This document shows positions 51,630 to 62,600 of a stretch of 64,000 nucleotides of DNA, piece by piece. The position numbers and the translations under genes were made by a program. Source of the stretch: Fodinibius sp051746985 (GTDB taxonomy: Bacteria; Bacteroidota; Rhodothermia; Balneolales; Balneolaceae); contig JBNJFP010000004.1 of NCBI GenBank assembly GCA_051746985.1, positions 57,927-121,926 on the forward strand, in the 5' to 3' direction. Numbering within the stretch: position 1 is the first letter of the stretch; every line of letters begins with the position of its first letter. The notes beneath the pieces were generated by a model. The model was not told the origin of the DNA, did no database searches, and was given only the letters and a program-made list of their open reading frames with translations.

Positions 51630-54208
51630 TTTCGGATGGGAAAGGCCACTTCGCAACTTATCTTTTCGGGAGGATTGTCAAGCTCCGGTTCCTTAAACTC
51701 GAGATGCTTCTCAAACGCTTCCTCAAGTGACGATTCAAGATCAAAGGGCGTAGGCGAAGACTTTCGTTTATAGCTCTTAACGTCACCACTTCCCGAAACC
51801 ACAAATTCATACTTCAAACTTCCAGATATGGATTGCCCTTCAAGCTCCTCGGGATACGTCACCTGCGACAGAAAATGATCCATGCTCGGATCCACTTCAA
51901 GAGAAATACCCAGCTCATTGCAAGTAGGGAATGACTCCCCGTCGGTTGCCCCTTTCCTCAACAAATCTTTCATCTTAAGAACCTTTTCATGATACGTTGA
52001 GCCCGAAAAAATGGTATCAAATTGTTGAACAGCAAAACGGACGCTATCCCACTGTGCGCCAGAAAACCGGAGCTGACTCTCTAAATAATCCGACCGCGAT
52101 TGCAGCGAGTCGTCCACTACCAACGAATCTCCCCTTGCGGTAGCCAGAGTCGTATCTTTGATTGTAAATAAACTATCTGCCGATTTTGCCTGCTTCACAT
52201 ATTCTTCTATGGCTGAAAAGTAGATCTTGGGGGCCAAATCATTGTTAACATTTTGCAACGCCAACATTCTTAGCTTTGCTGGCCTTTGGGTTGTGGTATC
52301 CTCCTTCAACTGCTGAAAACGATTCCGCAGTTGTGCGGTAGAGTCTTCGCTATCATCATTCACCGGCTCTCCCTTAAGACGGCTTTTTACCCGGCGGGCG
52401 TATCGGCTATCGGGATACTCATCCACTATTCGTTCGCCCCAAACCTGCAGACTATCGGTATTATCCTGGGTCGAAAATAATTCAAACAGCGAATACATCG
52501 CGCGGGGACGAAGCTCCTCGGACATCTGATTATTAATAATCTTGTGATAATAATAGCGGGCACTATCAGGCATGGATAAATTCAAAAATAGCATGTTCCC
52601 CAAATTATACTGAGTATTCAGTTTCTCCCGCTGCAGACTGTTTCGCTGCTGTCGGGTGCGGGGAATTTCCTCAATATTCATATCCAGCCTGGACTCGGCC
52701 GCCTGTCCATTCTGCGCCATCTCCCCATCCGCCTCATTGTCTCTGCCAGCTGTCATTCTTATAGCCCGAACCGTACGCCAATTATCAACCAGCGGACGCC
52801 CTCCCCAAACAACCTCGAACTGGGCTTTCGACTGGGAAGCGAGATCCCTGTCTTTGTGATTTAAAAAGCCATATTGAGTCGGCAACTCAGCAGCATCGTC
52901 AATATCATCGGCCGGGTCATTCGTCAGGGTGTTCTCCTGATCCTGCTCTTGCCGTTGCTCAAACTCTTCAAGCTTTTGTGATCGAATGCGGTTCAAGGCA
53001 GAGTCGAGTTCCTGCTCGCTCAATGATCCCAAATGTAAAAGACTGTCGATCCTGCTAACCGACTCCTGGAGCTTGGTATAATCGCCATAGACATCCGCCA
53101 GCGTGTTGGCTTCTTCTTGAGAGCTGGGTGCTGCCCGTACCGTTGAAGCCGAATCGAAATAAGCCGCTGCTATTTGGTAGTTATCGGTATGATCGCTGTA
53201 GATTCTTCCAAGCCTGAAATAAAGATCCCCCTTTAGCTCTTGCGCCTCTTGACGGGAATTTTGATCCTCATACAGCAGTTGCTTATATAACTGTTCCGCC
53301 CGTTCTGTCTCTCCCATCATTTCATATGTCTTGCCAACCTCAAATAGCAACTCCCCCCTGTGTTCAAGGTTTTTGTCGTCGTTACGCATGCTTTGAAAAA
53401 TATCGAGCGCCAGATTATACCGCCCGGCCTTACGGGCAATATCGCCCTGCTTATAGCGCGACCAATACAGATATTCAAAATTGGGGAACACTTCTGCCGC
53501 ATCACCATAAGCACTAAAACTCTCGGCCAGCCGATCAATCCGCTCCAACACCTGTGCCTGTAAAAAAAACGTGCGTCCCAACAACTTTTTGTCGTTCAAA
53601 TTTTCTACGGCGGCTAACAAATAGTCGGCAGCCGTATCCCAATCTTCGAGCATCACATAATGCTGGGCCACCAGCGACTGGATCTCTCCCTTTCGATTTC
53701 GAGACCACTCGTCGGGATACTGCTCCAGCTCCGATTCTAAAAATCCCGTTGCCTCGGTAAATTCTTTGAGATCGAGCTGCGTTCTACCTTTCCATATAAT
53801 GGCCTGCTGCTCCATTTTGGGAGATTCAGCCACATTTTGCAATTCTTCAAAATTTTCAAGCGCCGTAAAAAATTCCTGCTGATAGTAAAAGGATTTACCC
53901 ATCAAAAGAATAGCATCATCGACCCACTTGGAATCAGGAAATTTACGCAAAATCCGGGCGCCTTTATCTATGGCCTGTTGAAAATCGTTACCCCCCACCG
54001 CTGTCGGTGCCTGATGGATACGCACGGGCTGGGTGGGATCAATAGTTTCAGGCTGATTTTTTACCTGCTTGATACCATCCCGGAAATGCTCTTTGCCATT
54101 ATAAAAGGTATTATAATAAGCATTAAAGTCTGTCCATGAGCTTTTCAGCGTATTGCCGCAACCCGCCACAAAGGCCAAAGATAACAATATCAGAAGCAGG
54201 TTTCGCAA
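51626..54208 (-). CDS. TPR lipoprotein, SprE/PorW-like N-terminus with TonB-C-like end
   Basis: An 860-residue lipoprotein (signal ending FVAGCG). The first mature residues WTDFNAYYNTFYNGKEHFRDG resemble the N-terminus of the gliding/secretion lipoproteins SprE and PorW. Several TPR-like helix pairs follow (about residues 75-330: AILLMGKSFYYQQEFFTALENFEEL, FEVGKTYEMMGETERAEQLYKQLL). A charged linker rich in Q, E and D, more TPRs and a C-terminal segment like a TonB C-terminal domain (LKYEFVVSGSGDVKSYKRKSS) complete it. The T9SS link is an inference from short motifs only. It is downstream of pyk on the same strand, with 21 bases between them. Confidence 0.8.
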   Translation of the reverse strand: MRNLLLILLSLAFVAGCGNTLKSSWTDFNAYYNTFYNGKEHFRDGIKQVKNQPETIDPTQPVRIHQAPTAVGGNDFQQAIDKGARILRKFPDSKWVDDAILLMGKSFYYQQEFFTALENFEELQNVAESPKMEQQAIIWKGRTQLDLKEFTEATGFLESELEQYPDEWSRNRKGEIQSLVAQHYVMLEDWDTAADYLLAAVENLNDKKLLGRTFFLQAQVLERIDRLAESFSAYGDAAEVFPNFEYLYWSRYKQGDIARKAGRYNLALDIFQSMRNDDKNLEHRGELLFEVGKTYEMMGETERAEQLYKQLLYEDQNSRQEAQELKGDLYFRLGRIYSDHTDNYQIAAAYFDSASTVRAAPSSQEEANTLADVYGDYTKLQESVSRIDSLLHLGSLSEQELDSALNRIRSQKLEEFEQRQEQDQENTLTNDPADDIDDAAELPTQYGFLNHKDRDLASQSKAQFEVVWGGRPLVDNWRTVRAIRMTAGRDNEADGEMAQNGQAAESRLDMNIEEIPRTRQQRNSLQREKLNTQYNLGNMLFLNLSMPDSARYYYHKIINNQMSEELRPRAMYSLFELFSTQDNTDSLQVWGERIVDEYPDSRYARRVKSRLKGEPVNDDSEDSTAQLRNRFQQLKEDTTTQRPAKLRMLALQNVNNDLAPKIYFSAIEEYVKQAKSADSLFTIKDTTLATARGDSLVVDDSLQSRSDYLESQLRFSGAQWDSVRFAVQQFDTIFSGSTYHEKVLKMKDLLRKGATDGESFPTCNELGISLEVDPSMDHFLSQVTYPEELEGQSISGSLKYEFVVSGSGDVKSYKRKSSPTPFDLESSLEEAFEKHLEFKEPELDNPPEKISCEVAFPIRN

Positions 54209-54229
54209 TGGTAAAACAGTTTAATTCCG

Positions 54230-55663
54230 TTAATCGATTGTACTAACCTTAATCATATTTGTGCGCCCTTTTTTTGCAATAGGCATTCCCGTAGCAATAA
54301 TGGCACGCTCTCCCTGATTTATGAACCCATTACTTTTTAAATGCTCTTCCATAACCTTAACGCTTTTGTCGGTATCAAAAATTTCGTCAATTTTGATGGG
54401 CTGTACCCCCCAAACAAGGCCCAACTGCTTTCGCACCTCATCGCTTTCGGTGAAAGCCACAATAGGTACGCGCGGTCTAAACTTAGCAATACGCCGGGCG
54501 GTACTTCCCGAATGCGTAATGGTGCTGATAACCTGCGCTTCCACATTTTCGGCCAGCATCACACACGAGTATGCCAGCGACTCAATAACCTGTTTCTCTT
54601 TCCATTCGGGCTTGCGGTACTCCAGGCTGTTGTAAATATAATCGGCATCATTTTCTACCAGCCGGCATATTTTATCCATGGTTTTTACTGATGCTACAGG
54701 ATAATCACCGGCCGCAGTTTCACCGGACAACATAACGGCATCGGTACCATCGAGCACCGCATTGGCCACATCAGAACTTTCTGCACGCGTAGGCCTTGGA
54801 TTGTCGATCATCGAATCGAGCATTTGCGTAGCCGTAATAACGGGCTTACCCGCCTGGCGACATTTATCAATAATTGTTTTTTGTACCATGGGTACGCGCT
54901 CACTGGCAATCTCAATACCCAAATCCCCGCGGGCAACCATAATACCACTCGATTCCTCAATAATATCATCAATAACCGTAATCGCCTCCGGCTTCTCAAT
55001 CTTGGCAACGATACCGGCATCAGAACCCTCGGCTCGAACGCGCGAAATGACCTCCTGGATATCATCCGCCGAACGAACAAAAGACATCGCCACATAATCC
55101 ACATCTTGTGAGACCGCATACTCGAGGTCTTTAATATCCTTAGAAGTTAGGGATGACATCGAGATATCCACATCAGGTAGGTTAAGCCCCTTCCGTGATT
55201 TTAACAGTCCACCAACCACCACCTGGGCCACCAGGGTAGATTCATTTTTTTTGATCACTTTAAGTTCGAGCAAGCCATCATCAATCAGCAGTCGGTTGCC
55301 TTCCATCGCATCATCAACCAATCCCTTATAATCAACGGGAATAGTTTCGGAGGTACCCTCAACATCTTCGGTAGTGAGCGTTACATAATCTCCCGACTCT
55401 ACCTTTTGGCCGCCCTCTTTCATCGTGCCAATACGGATTTTGGGGCCCTGCAGATCCGCCAACACAGGAAGGCTGACCCCATAGCGATCAGCTACTTTTC
55501 TAACATTCTGAATTACCTTTCCATTTTGTTCGTGGGTACCGTGAGAAAAGTTTATCCGGGCAATGTTCATCCCATTTCGTACCAGCTGGTCTATTTTCTC
55601 TTCGGTGTTACTGCTGGGACCAAGGGTGCAAACAATTTTCGTTCTCCGTTCGCTAATACTCAT
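54230..55663 (-). CDS. pyk: pyruvate kinase
   Basis: Last step of glycolysis, making pyruvate and ATP. The 477 residues are normal for bacterial PykF-like enzymes. Landmarks are TKIVCTLGPSS at the start, NFSHGTHEQ, DLQGPKIRIG, AMSFVRSADD, KIEKPEAI with the catalytic Lys, MVARGDLGIEI, ITATQMLDSMI and MLSGETAAGDYP. The C-terminal domain with TITHSGSTARRIAKFRP is complete. Its product is used by the pyruvate dehydrogenase operon at 15.9-19.4 kb. It is followed after 21 bases by the TPR lipoprotein gene, which may be co-transcribed. Confidence 0.97.
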   Translation of the reverse strand: MSISERRTKIVCTLGPSSNTEEKIDQLVRNGMNIARINFSHGTHEQNGKVIQNVRKVADRYGVSLPVLADLQGPKIRIGTMKEGGQKVESGDYVTLTTEDVEGTSETIPVDYKGLVDDAMEGNRLLIDDGLLELKVIKKNESTLVAQVVVGGLLKSRKGLNLPDVDISMSSLTSKDIKDLEYAVSQDVDYVAMSFVRSADDIQEVISRVRAEGSDAGIVAKIEKPEAITVIDDIIEESSGIMVARGDLGIEIASERVPMVQKTIIDKCRQAGKPVITATQMLDSMIDNPRPTRAESSDVANAVLDGTDAVMLSGETAAGDYPVASVKTMDKICRLVENDADYIYNSLEYRKPEWKEKQVIESLAYSCVMLAENVEAQVISTITHSGSTARRIAKFRPRVPIVAFTESDEVRKQLGLVWGVQPIKIDEIFDTDKSVKVMEEHLKSNGFINQGERAIIATGMPIAKKGRTNMIKVSTID

Positions 55664-55898
55664 TAATTTCTTCGCTTTAATCTATAATTATTTTTCATCT
55701 GTTCGACATTCAGGAGAATGTATCGGCGTCTAAAAATGTTTGGTAGCAAATCGTTTTAATGTAAAAAAATATAACTATAAACGTTATCGGATATAGAAAT
55801 CTGTTTATAATATTTCTTAAATGCTTTAAAAGTATGTAGCAATTGGTATATTGAATTTGTGCCGGTACAGGTAATTATCCAACTTGATCTGATTATCA

Positions 55899-57341
55899 AT
55901 GAAACCGCTCAAAAATAACATGGGGATGTTAGCATGTCTTATCGCCACAGGTTTTGGGTTGATGGGATGTGCCAAATCTATGAATCCCGACATCGAACGG
56001 GGCTCTTCATATAACTTTCGCGAGGGGTATCCTGAGGTGCGTTTTTCTGCTATTGGATTAATTGACGAAGAGGGCGATCCCAATATAAATATCACTTCTG
56101 ATATTGTAATGGGCAGCCTCATTTACAACAAGGAAGAGGATCATTATTTGGCCAACGCCACTATTGATATTCAGATTATCAATCAAACTAATATGAACAA
56201 TATTGCAGGAGCCAAACAGTACGCTATAGAGATTACCGACCCTGACCCCAATGTTGTTTACAGCCAGGATATCCATACATTTGAGCGGCAGATTCCCGTT
56301 GAGCCGGGTAACTATAAAATCAATTTTACGTTAACGGATGAAAGCTCTGATAAAAAGGTAACCTACTCTACTGAAACCTACCTTCCCAATCCGGATGATA
56401 ACATATCGAACCTTACCAATATTCGGCTTGAAGGTAAAAATATGAGCGAGGATGAGCCTTCATGGTCTCCCATTACAACCTATGACGTGCCGGGACGTAT
56501 CGATTCGTTAAAATTTATTTTCCAGGTCACCAATAATGATACCGAAGAACCGATGACTGTGGATTCCAGGCTTCTGCGATTTGAATCTGATTCTTCCTAT
56601 GCCCGTCCCATGCATTTTAATAACTACAGTCCCTCGAGCATGGCCTATAAAGGAATTGATTATGGCAACGAGGAAGTGATCCAAACAACCCAAAGAAAGT
56701 TAGCAGAACCTGGCAACGTGCTCATTGAGTTTACCTTTGGCACCCAGCCCCGCGGCAATTACCGGTTCGAAGTTTCGACAAATAAGCCCTCCGAAGAATC
56801 ATCGGAGCAGGCTTTTAAAGCCCGTGACTTTGGGATAAAAAGCACAAACTATCCCTCTGTGCAATCCGCAAAGGAATTGGCCCAGCCACTCATTTATCTG
56901 ATGGGGGAAAAGGAGTATAAAAAGCTGATGGCTATTGAAGATGCGGATTCCCTAAAGCAGACCGTGGACCGGTTTTGGCTGCGGCATATCGGCAATAAGA
57001 GCAGAAGTAAAAGCGTACTTAAAAAATATTACAGCCGTGTTGAAGAGGCCAACAAGCAGTTCTCAAATTTTAAAGAAGGGTGGAAAACCGACCCGGGCAT
57101 GCTCTACATCTTACTGGGACCTCCCTGGTATGTAAATGAACGTTTGAACGAGATGTACTGGTCCTATTCCTATAACCGAAGCGATCCCAACCGGAACTTC
57201 TATTTTGTTGAACCCAAAAACAAAAATGAATTCTTTCCCTACAACCATTTTATCTTCAGGCGGTCACAATCCTATTTTACCATGCAGTATCAGCAAATAG
57301 AATTGTGGCTTTCGGGCTCTATTATGCGGCGAAGCCTTTAG
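55899..57341 (+). CDS. GWxTD-domain lipoprotein
   Basis: A 480-residue lipoprotein (signal ending FGLMGC). It starts with beta-rich material resembling a two-domain sandwich (EVRFSAIGLIDEEGDPNINI, YKINFTLTDESSD). The C-terminal third holds the GWxTD domain: GWKTD at about residues 394-398, then YILLGPPWYVNERLNEMYWSY. This domain is restricted largely to Rhodothermota, Balneolota, Calditrichota and relatives, and its function is not established. It stands alone, between pyk (divergent) and a LytTR gene (convergent). Confidence 0.88.
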   Translation: MKPLKNNMGMLACLIATGFGLMGCAKSMNPDIERGSSYNFREGYPEVRFSAIGLIDEEGDPNINITSDIVMGSLIYNKEEDHYLANATIDIQIINQTNMNNIAGAKQYAIEITDPDPNVVYSQDIHTFERQIPVEPGNYKINFTLTDESSDKKVTYSTETYLPNPDDNISNLTNIRLEGKNMSEDEPSWSPITTYDVPGRIDSLKFIFQVTNNDTEEPMTVDSRLLRFESDSSYARPMHFNNYSPSSMAYKGIDYGNEEVIQTTQRKLAEPGNVLIEFTFGTQPRGNYRFEVSTNKPSEESSEQAFKARDFGIKSTNYPSVQSAKELAQPLIYLMGEKEYKKLMAIEDADSLKQTVDRFWLRHIGNKSRSKSVLKKYYSRVEEANKQFSNFKEGWKTDPGMLYILLGPPWYVNERLNEMYWSYSYNRSDPNRNFYFVEPKNKNEFFPYNHFIFRRSQSYFTMQYQQIELWLSGSIMRRSL

Positions 57342-57473
57342 CAATTTGCTCACTGAGTATTGCAGACAGCAAAATACCATTTCCCCATCCGGAACGACGA
57401 CGGATATAAATAAAAAAAGCTCGACCCGAAAAGGACTTTGCTAAAACCAGGGCTATGGTAAAAACAAAGATGT

Positions 57474-57486
57474 GCTCGGGCCGAGC
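57474..57486. other. perfect 13-base palindrome in the region after the GWxTD gene
   Basis: GCTCGG (57474-57479), a central G, then CCGAGC (57481-57486). No T run follows, so it is not a standard terminator. It could be a protein-binding site. The rest of 57342-57576 shows no gene. Confidence 0.3.
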
Positions 57487-57576
57487 GCTTCAATAATAAT
57501 GTAGTGGATGCCCCCACAAAAGAATTATGTTATAACCGGTAATATAGTGTTACTAAGAGGCGAGGCTGCTGAGACG

Positions 57577-57945
57577 TCACTCCTCTATAGAAAAATAGTT
57601 GAGTATCTCTTTATATCGCCTGCTCATTCGAAGTTGATCACCGGTGGATAGCTGTACGGTAAAATCGCCCCCTTGCTTTACCGGCTCTATATAATTGATA
57701 CGTTCGGCATTAACGATGTAGGAGCGGTGAATCCGAAAAAAAACGGCAGGGTCTAACTTCTCTTCCACATCCGATAAGCTGCCTCTTATCAAATGATTTT
57801 CGTCCTTTAAATTCACGTCAATATAGTTGCCATCCGATTTTATATAAATAATATCAGAAGCATCAATGGGCAGAATTTTCCCATTGTCTTTTACAAAAAA
57901 CCGGTCGAGATGTGTTTGGGAAATGTTATTGATTTCGTCTTTCAT
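57577..57945 (-). CDS. LytTR DNA-binding regulator without a receiver domain (second copy)
   Basis: A 122-residue solitary LytTR protein: DIIYIKSDGNYIDVNLKDE, HLIRGSLSDVEEKLDP, FFRIHRSYIVNAERINYIEP and QLRMSRRYKEIL. It shares the same layout and many positions (IRG, RIHRS, IEP, LRMSR) with the protein at 28563-28943, so the two are paralogues. No receiver, kinase or membrane part is present. It lies downstream of the SusD gene on the same strand, but a terminator separates them at 58085-58120. Confidence 0.9.
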   Translation of the reverse strand: MKDEINNISQTHLDRFFVKDNGKILPIDASDIIYIKSDGNYIDVNLKDENHLIRGSLSDVEEKLDPAVFFRIHRSYIVNAERINYIEPVKQGGDFTVQLSTGDQLRMSRRYKEILNYFSIEE

Positions 57946-58084
57946 ATCTGAAAATAAATAGCGTACTCTGGTTGATGTTTAATAACCATAGCCCCGATAA
58001 ATTATTGTAATAATTTTCTTGAGTAAATAATTGTAGAAAATAAATAGCGCATACACATGCTCTACCGTTAACAATTTTTTATGC

Positions 58085-58120
58085 AAATAAAAAAGGTCCC
58101 TCCCAAAAAGGAAGGAACCT
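58085..58120 (-). terminator. probable intrinsic terminator after the susCD pair
   Basis: Imperfect stem AGGTCCCTCC-type (58094-58104) with GGAAGGAACCT (58110-58120), two mismatches, AAAAA loop. Read on the minus strand it is followed by a T-rich run. It lies 26 bases after the SusD stop. Confidence 0.6.
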
Positions 58121-58146
58121 CTAAAGTGAACTATATGAAAACGCTA

Positions 58147-59667
58147 CTAATCGACAGCGCTGGGATAATCGGTATCCCAGAAAAGCAGCGTATTGGTTTC
58201 ATCACCGCCAATATTGCTGGCCGCTTCATCCCAGTTTTCTTCATTTAAGTTTTGTTCATCAATGGGATACGTAAAGCGAACAGGAATCTCATCCTCTTCA
58301 TCAATGGTTTCTGCAACATTGAAAGTTGGATGATCGAAGCGTCGCCAATCTACCCAGCCTTGATGGCCCTGCAGATAGAGCGCAAGCCATTTTTGTTCGG
58401 CTATCGCTTGCATCTGCTCTTCTTCAGACCCAGCTACAGGATAGGGAGCATCATTGGTATAGTAATCAGAGATTTCACCATCGCTGATACCAGAACCCGT
58501 TGAAACTTCGTATCGGGTTCGGGCGTCATCCCAGTACTCCATGTCAGCTCTGATAGCATCATTATAATGCTGTTGAGCCTGTACGGCCGTACCATCTAAC
58601 CAGCCTCGGGCGTTGGCTTCGGCACGAATGAATTCTACTTCTTCATATCCCATTATAACACCTTCGAAATCCTCAATGCGGATAACATCCCCGATCTGAG
58701 AATAGGCGTTAGGTGTATTCTGATAACCATACTGGGCACCAGAATACTCTCCGTCCGGGTCTTCAGTAAAGTGCAGTGGGATACGAGGATCGTTATAATC
58801 CTGCATTAACTCTACGAGTGTATTTGCAGGAGCGAAGTCATTACGTCCACTCTGGACAAGGGCTTCCCAAAGAGGGTTTTGCGTTTGTCCGAGGTAGAAC
58901 TGCATGACAGCATTATCAGCGTTCGACTCAAATGCATTTTGATCGGCATCTTCAACAATGGCTTCGGGATCAACATCAGCAGGCGGATTATCGGCAACCG
59001 TCATGGCCATTCTCATCCGCAAGGAGTTGCCAAATTTGATCCAGGAATCGGTATCACCGCTGTAGAAAACATCTTCGTCTGCAGTGAATGAGGCAGCTCC
59101 TGCATTATCATTGATATCGCTGATGGCCGTTTCCAGTCGATCAAGAAGGTCTGCATATACTTCTTCCTGATCGGTAAATGCGGGAGAAGGATTATCTTCC
59201 TCCAAAGCTTCCTCATATGGAATATCCCCAAAAGTAGTAACCAAGTTATAATAGGCATGTACCCTGACGATTTCCATAATAGCAACTTTAAGCGCCCGTT
59301 CATCATCTTCCATGAATTCGTCCGCTTCAAGCAGTTCTTCAGCTTCCTGCAAATCCTTCAATATATCACGGTAATGGATTTCCCACACATTGGAGGGAAT
59401 CGTACGTCCCGTTAGATCATATTGTGATTCATCAGGATAAGTATTTTGAGCCCAATACTGGCTCATCAGGTTAAAGATATTGGTATTTACATTAACACTG
59501 TACAAATACTGTCCAAGTTCAACCTGGGCATTTGTAAACAGCTGTTCTCCCGGTGCCTCGCTCGAGCCTTTCGGATCCTCATCCAAATCGGTAAGATCGT
59601 CTTGGCACGAACTGAGTACCAGTGCAAAAGCTATAATAGGTAATAGTAATTTTCTCATGGTATTCAA
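58147..59667 (-). CDS. SusD/RagB-family nutrient-binding outer-membrane lipoprotein
   Basis: A 506-residue surface lipoprotein (signal ending ALVLSSC, followed by DDE-rich start). It fits the SusD-like group: TPR-type helices near the N-terminus (ILKDLQEAEELLEAD, VRVHAYYNLVTTFGDIPYEEAL), a central FANSLRMRMAM-like segment (KFGNSLRMRMAM), and a C-terminal EQKWLALYLQGHQGWVDWRRF with the RFTYP end typical of the subfamily. It caps the SusC barrel encoded immediately upstream (two bases between the genes). The sugar or peptide bound cannot be told. Confidence 0.93.
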   Translation of the reverse strand: MNTMRKLLLPIIAFALVLSSCQDDLTDLDEDPKGSSEAPGEQLFTNAQVELGQYLYSVNVNTNIFNLMSQYWAQNTYPDESQYDLTGRTIPSNVWEIHYRDILKDLQEAEELLEADEFMEDDERALKVAIMEIVRVHAYYNLVTTFGDIPYEEALEEDNPSPAFTDQEEVYADLLDRLETAISDINDNAGAASFTADEDVFYSGDTDSWIKFGNSLRMRMAMTVADNPPADVDPEAIVEDADQNAFESNADNAVMQFYLGQTQNPLWEALVQSGRNDFAPANTLVELMQDYNDPRIPLHFTEDPDGEYSGAQYGYQNTPNAYSQIGDVIRIEDFEGVIMGYEEVEFIRAEANARGWLDGTAVQAQQHYNDAIRADMEYWDDARTRYEVSTGSGISDGEISDYYTNDAPYPVAGSEEEQMQAIAEQKWLALYLQGHQGWVDWRRFDHPTFNVAETIDEEDEIPVRFTYPIDEQNLNEENWDEAASNIGGDETNTLLFWDTDYPSAVD

Positions 59668-59669
59668 TC

Positions 59670-62600
59670 CTAAAACTGTAGTTTCAAATTAAACGTAACA
59701 TTGCGTGTTGCAGGATGTACGCCACCTTGGTATCCCTGCACATTACCGGAAGCAATACTCTGCTCGGGATCAGCATGTGGGATGTTTTTGTGGATGATCC
59801 ACAAGTTTTTACCAATGGCCGACAGGGAAGCTCCTTTAATAGGCCCAATTCGGTCAATCGTACTCTGTGGCAGATCATAGGTTAATCCCACTTCACGTAG
59901 CTTCACGTAACTTCCATCGTAAATGAAATTCGCAGAAGGATTATTTACCCAGCCATATGCTCCAACATAGTTAGTAGCAGGTGCTCTTGTTTCATTAACA
60001 GAACCGTCTGCATTATAACCATCGAGAATCACACCACCACTATCATCACCACCGGTTACAGGATCACGCTTGGGATTGCCCAAGTCGTTGTTTCCGGCAG
60101 TAATTGGATACATTCCCGTACCCTGGCCATAGTACTGGTCAAGTGAGAAAATATCTCCGCCCCAACGTACATCAACCAGGAAATTGAATGTCCAGTTTTT
60201 GTAGTTCAGACGATTAGAAACACCACCGGTCCAGTCCGGATTCATATTACCAATAATGTTATTGGTTGATTTAGTACTTTCATAAAATCCTGAAGCTTCA
60301 TCAATATGACGTTTTCCGCCATTTTCGCTCCATGATTCTCCATCAAGGTTTACATAGTCTGTTCCGCGAATAGCACCATACGCTTCGCCAAGTGCGGCAC
60401 TAATGGTAACATCACCCTGTGGATTTGCCAGCTGGTAATTGCTAATACCTTCAGATAGCTCTTTTACCTCGTTGATGTTTTTACTCCAGTTTACATCAAT
60501 AGTCCAGGCAAAATCACGGGTAGCGACAGGTCGTCCGGTTACAGACACTTCCCAACCGCGGTTTTCTACGTTACCTGCGTTTACATATCGTTGTGAATAA
60601 CCGGAACCACGAGAAACCTCGGTAGCCAGGATCTGATCAATGGTATTTTGATCGTAGTAATTTACATCTAAGTTTATACGATCTTCAAACATTCCTAACT
60701 GAGCTCCAACTTCCCAACTCTTGGTACGCTCGGGTTTCAGATCCGGATTGCTTTGGACACTAGGTACAGAGTACCGGGTACTCGCACCCGCGTTTTCTAC
60801 ACGATCAAACGTTCCAAAAATACTGTGCGGAGATGCGGTATTACCGACTTCGGCCCAGCTTGCACGAAGTTTACCGAATGATAACCATTCAGCATCTACA
60901 AATTCACTGAAGGTGAATCCGGTAGAAACAGAAGGATAATAATACACGTTCTCTCCGTCAGGTAAACTGGATGCCTGATCGCGGCGACCTGTAGCTTCTA
61001 TGCTTAAGAATCCGCCATAATTCAGATTCATGCTGGCAAAGAAACCATTAACCCCAAGTTTCTGACTTGATTCATTTGGGAAATTAATTGGGCTTACTGA
61101 GTTATCCAGTGAATACAGCCCTTCTACAACTAAGCCACCATTTGTAGAGGCATTAACACTTTGCGTATGATTACGACGGAGGTTCATTCCAAGCACACCA
61201 TCAATGCTTACATTATCATTCAGCTCCTTCTGGTAGTTAGCAAGCAGGTCGTAGTTGTACTCGGCAAAGTTCTGACGACGCATTTGGTAACTGCCTACTC
61301 CGACACTTCCTTTATTAGTGCGCTCGTCAATAAACTGCGAATAGTTGTCGATACTCACTCGACCGGTCACATTCAACCAATCGGTAAATTCGTAATTGGC
61401 TTCCACATTACCGAAATAACGGTCACGTTCGTCGGTCTGGAAGTTTTCATAACGTGTCCAATAAAGATTATCCCAGTAGTATGGACTTTCACCCAAAGCG
61501 CCGGGCGCCCAGTTCCACGTCTCGTTGGTACGATTGCGGAAATACGCTTGTTTTTGGTCTTCAATATCAACCGAGGTATTCCACCACTGACGGAATTCAC
61601 TATAAATAGTACTATAACCAGTAGCAGGTCGTGCACGTCCATCGGTTTTGGAATACTGAATTTTACCGGATACCGTAAATTTGTCGCTCACGTCATAGCC
61701 AGCGGAAAAGTTCAGCTTGTTTTTGTCGAGCTTACTATTTGGCAGAATACCGGTGGTGTTGTTTTGGTTATACCCCATGGAATAGTATCCTCCTTCAAAT
61801 CCACCGTCAACTTGGAAACTGTTGGTAAATTCCGTTCCGGTTTGGAAAAAATCCATCGGGGTATTTTCAGGAGCTTCCCAAGGTGATGTTTCCATATAAT
61901 TTGGACCACCTTCAACAAAAGCATCCCATTGATATACTTCCTGCCCTTCAAAAGCCGGACCAAAAGAAGCATCATCATAAGGGTTCCCCAGCGTTTCATC
62001 ATCTCCATCTCCGTCAACATCTAGTTCTGCAAAAGATTGTACATATCCACCGCCATATTCCATCTGGTGATCCACAAACGTTGAGGGATCGACCTTACTA
62101 ACGGTAGCACTGGTGTTATAAGTTACTTCCACCGGACGATCTCCGGATTCTCCACCCTTTGTTTCAATGACAATAGCACCATTTGAGGCACGAGAACCAT
62201 AAAGTGCAGCAGCTGCAGGTCCTTTCAGTACGTTTACCGATGCAATATCATCGGGGTTTATATCAATACCGGTATTCCCGTAATCATAGCCAGCAAAACC
62301 TTCCTCAGTAGCTGCGTCATTAAATTCCTCATTGGCATAAGGCACGCCGTCCACAACGAACAGCACCTGGTTATTACCGGTAATGGACTTATATCCACGC
62401 ATTACAATATTGGTGGATCCGCCCATCCCACTGCTTTCGCTTACCTTAAGACCGGCCACACGACCACTCAATGATGAAGCAAAGTTATCATCTCGGTTTT
62501 CGGAAACAATGTCGCCGTCAACCTGTTCTGCAGAGTACGGCAGTTCATTCATATTTTGCTCAACGCCGTACGCTGTAACTACAACATCGTCCAGCTCCTG

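Noticed and set aside
61161..61886. Open frame of 241 codons antisense to susC.
   Set aside because: Shadow of the SusC reading frame; no start context or motif.
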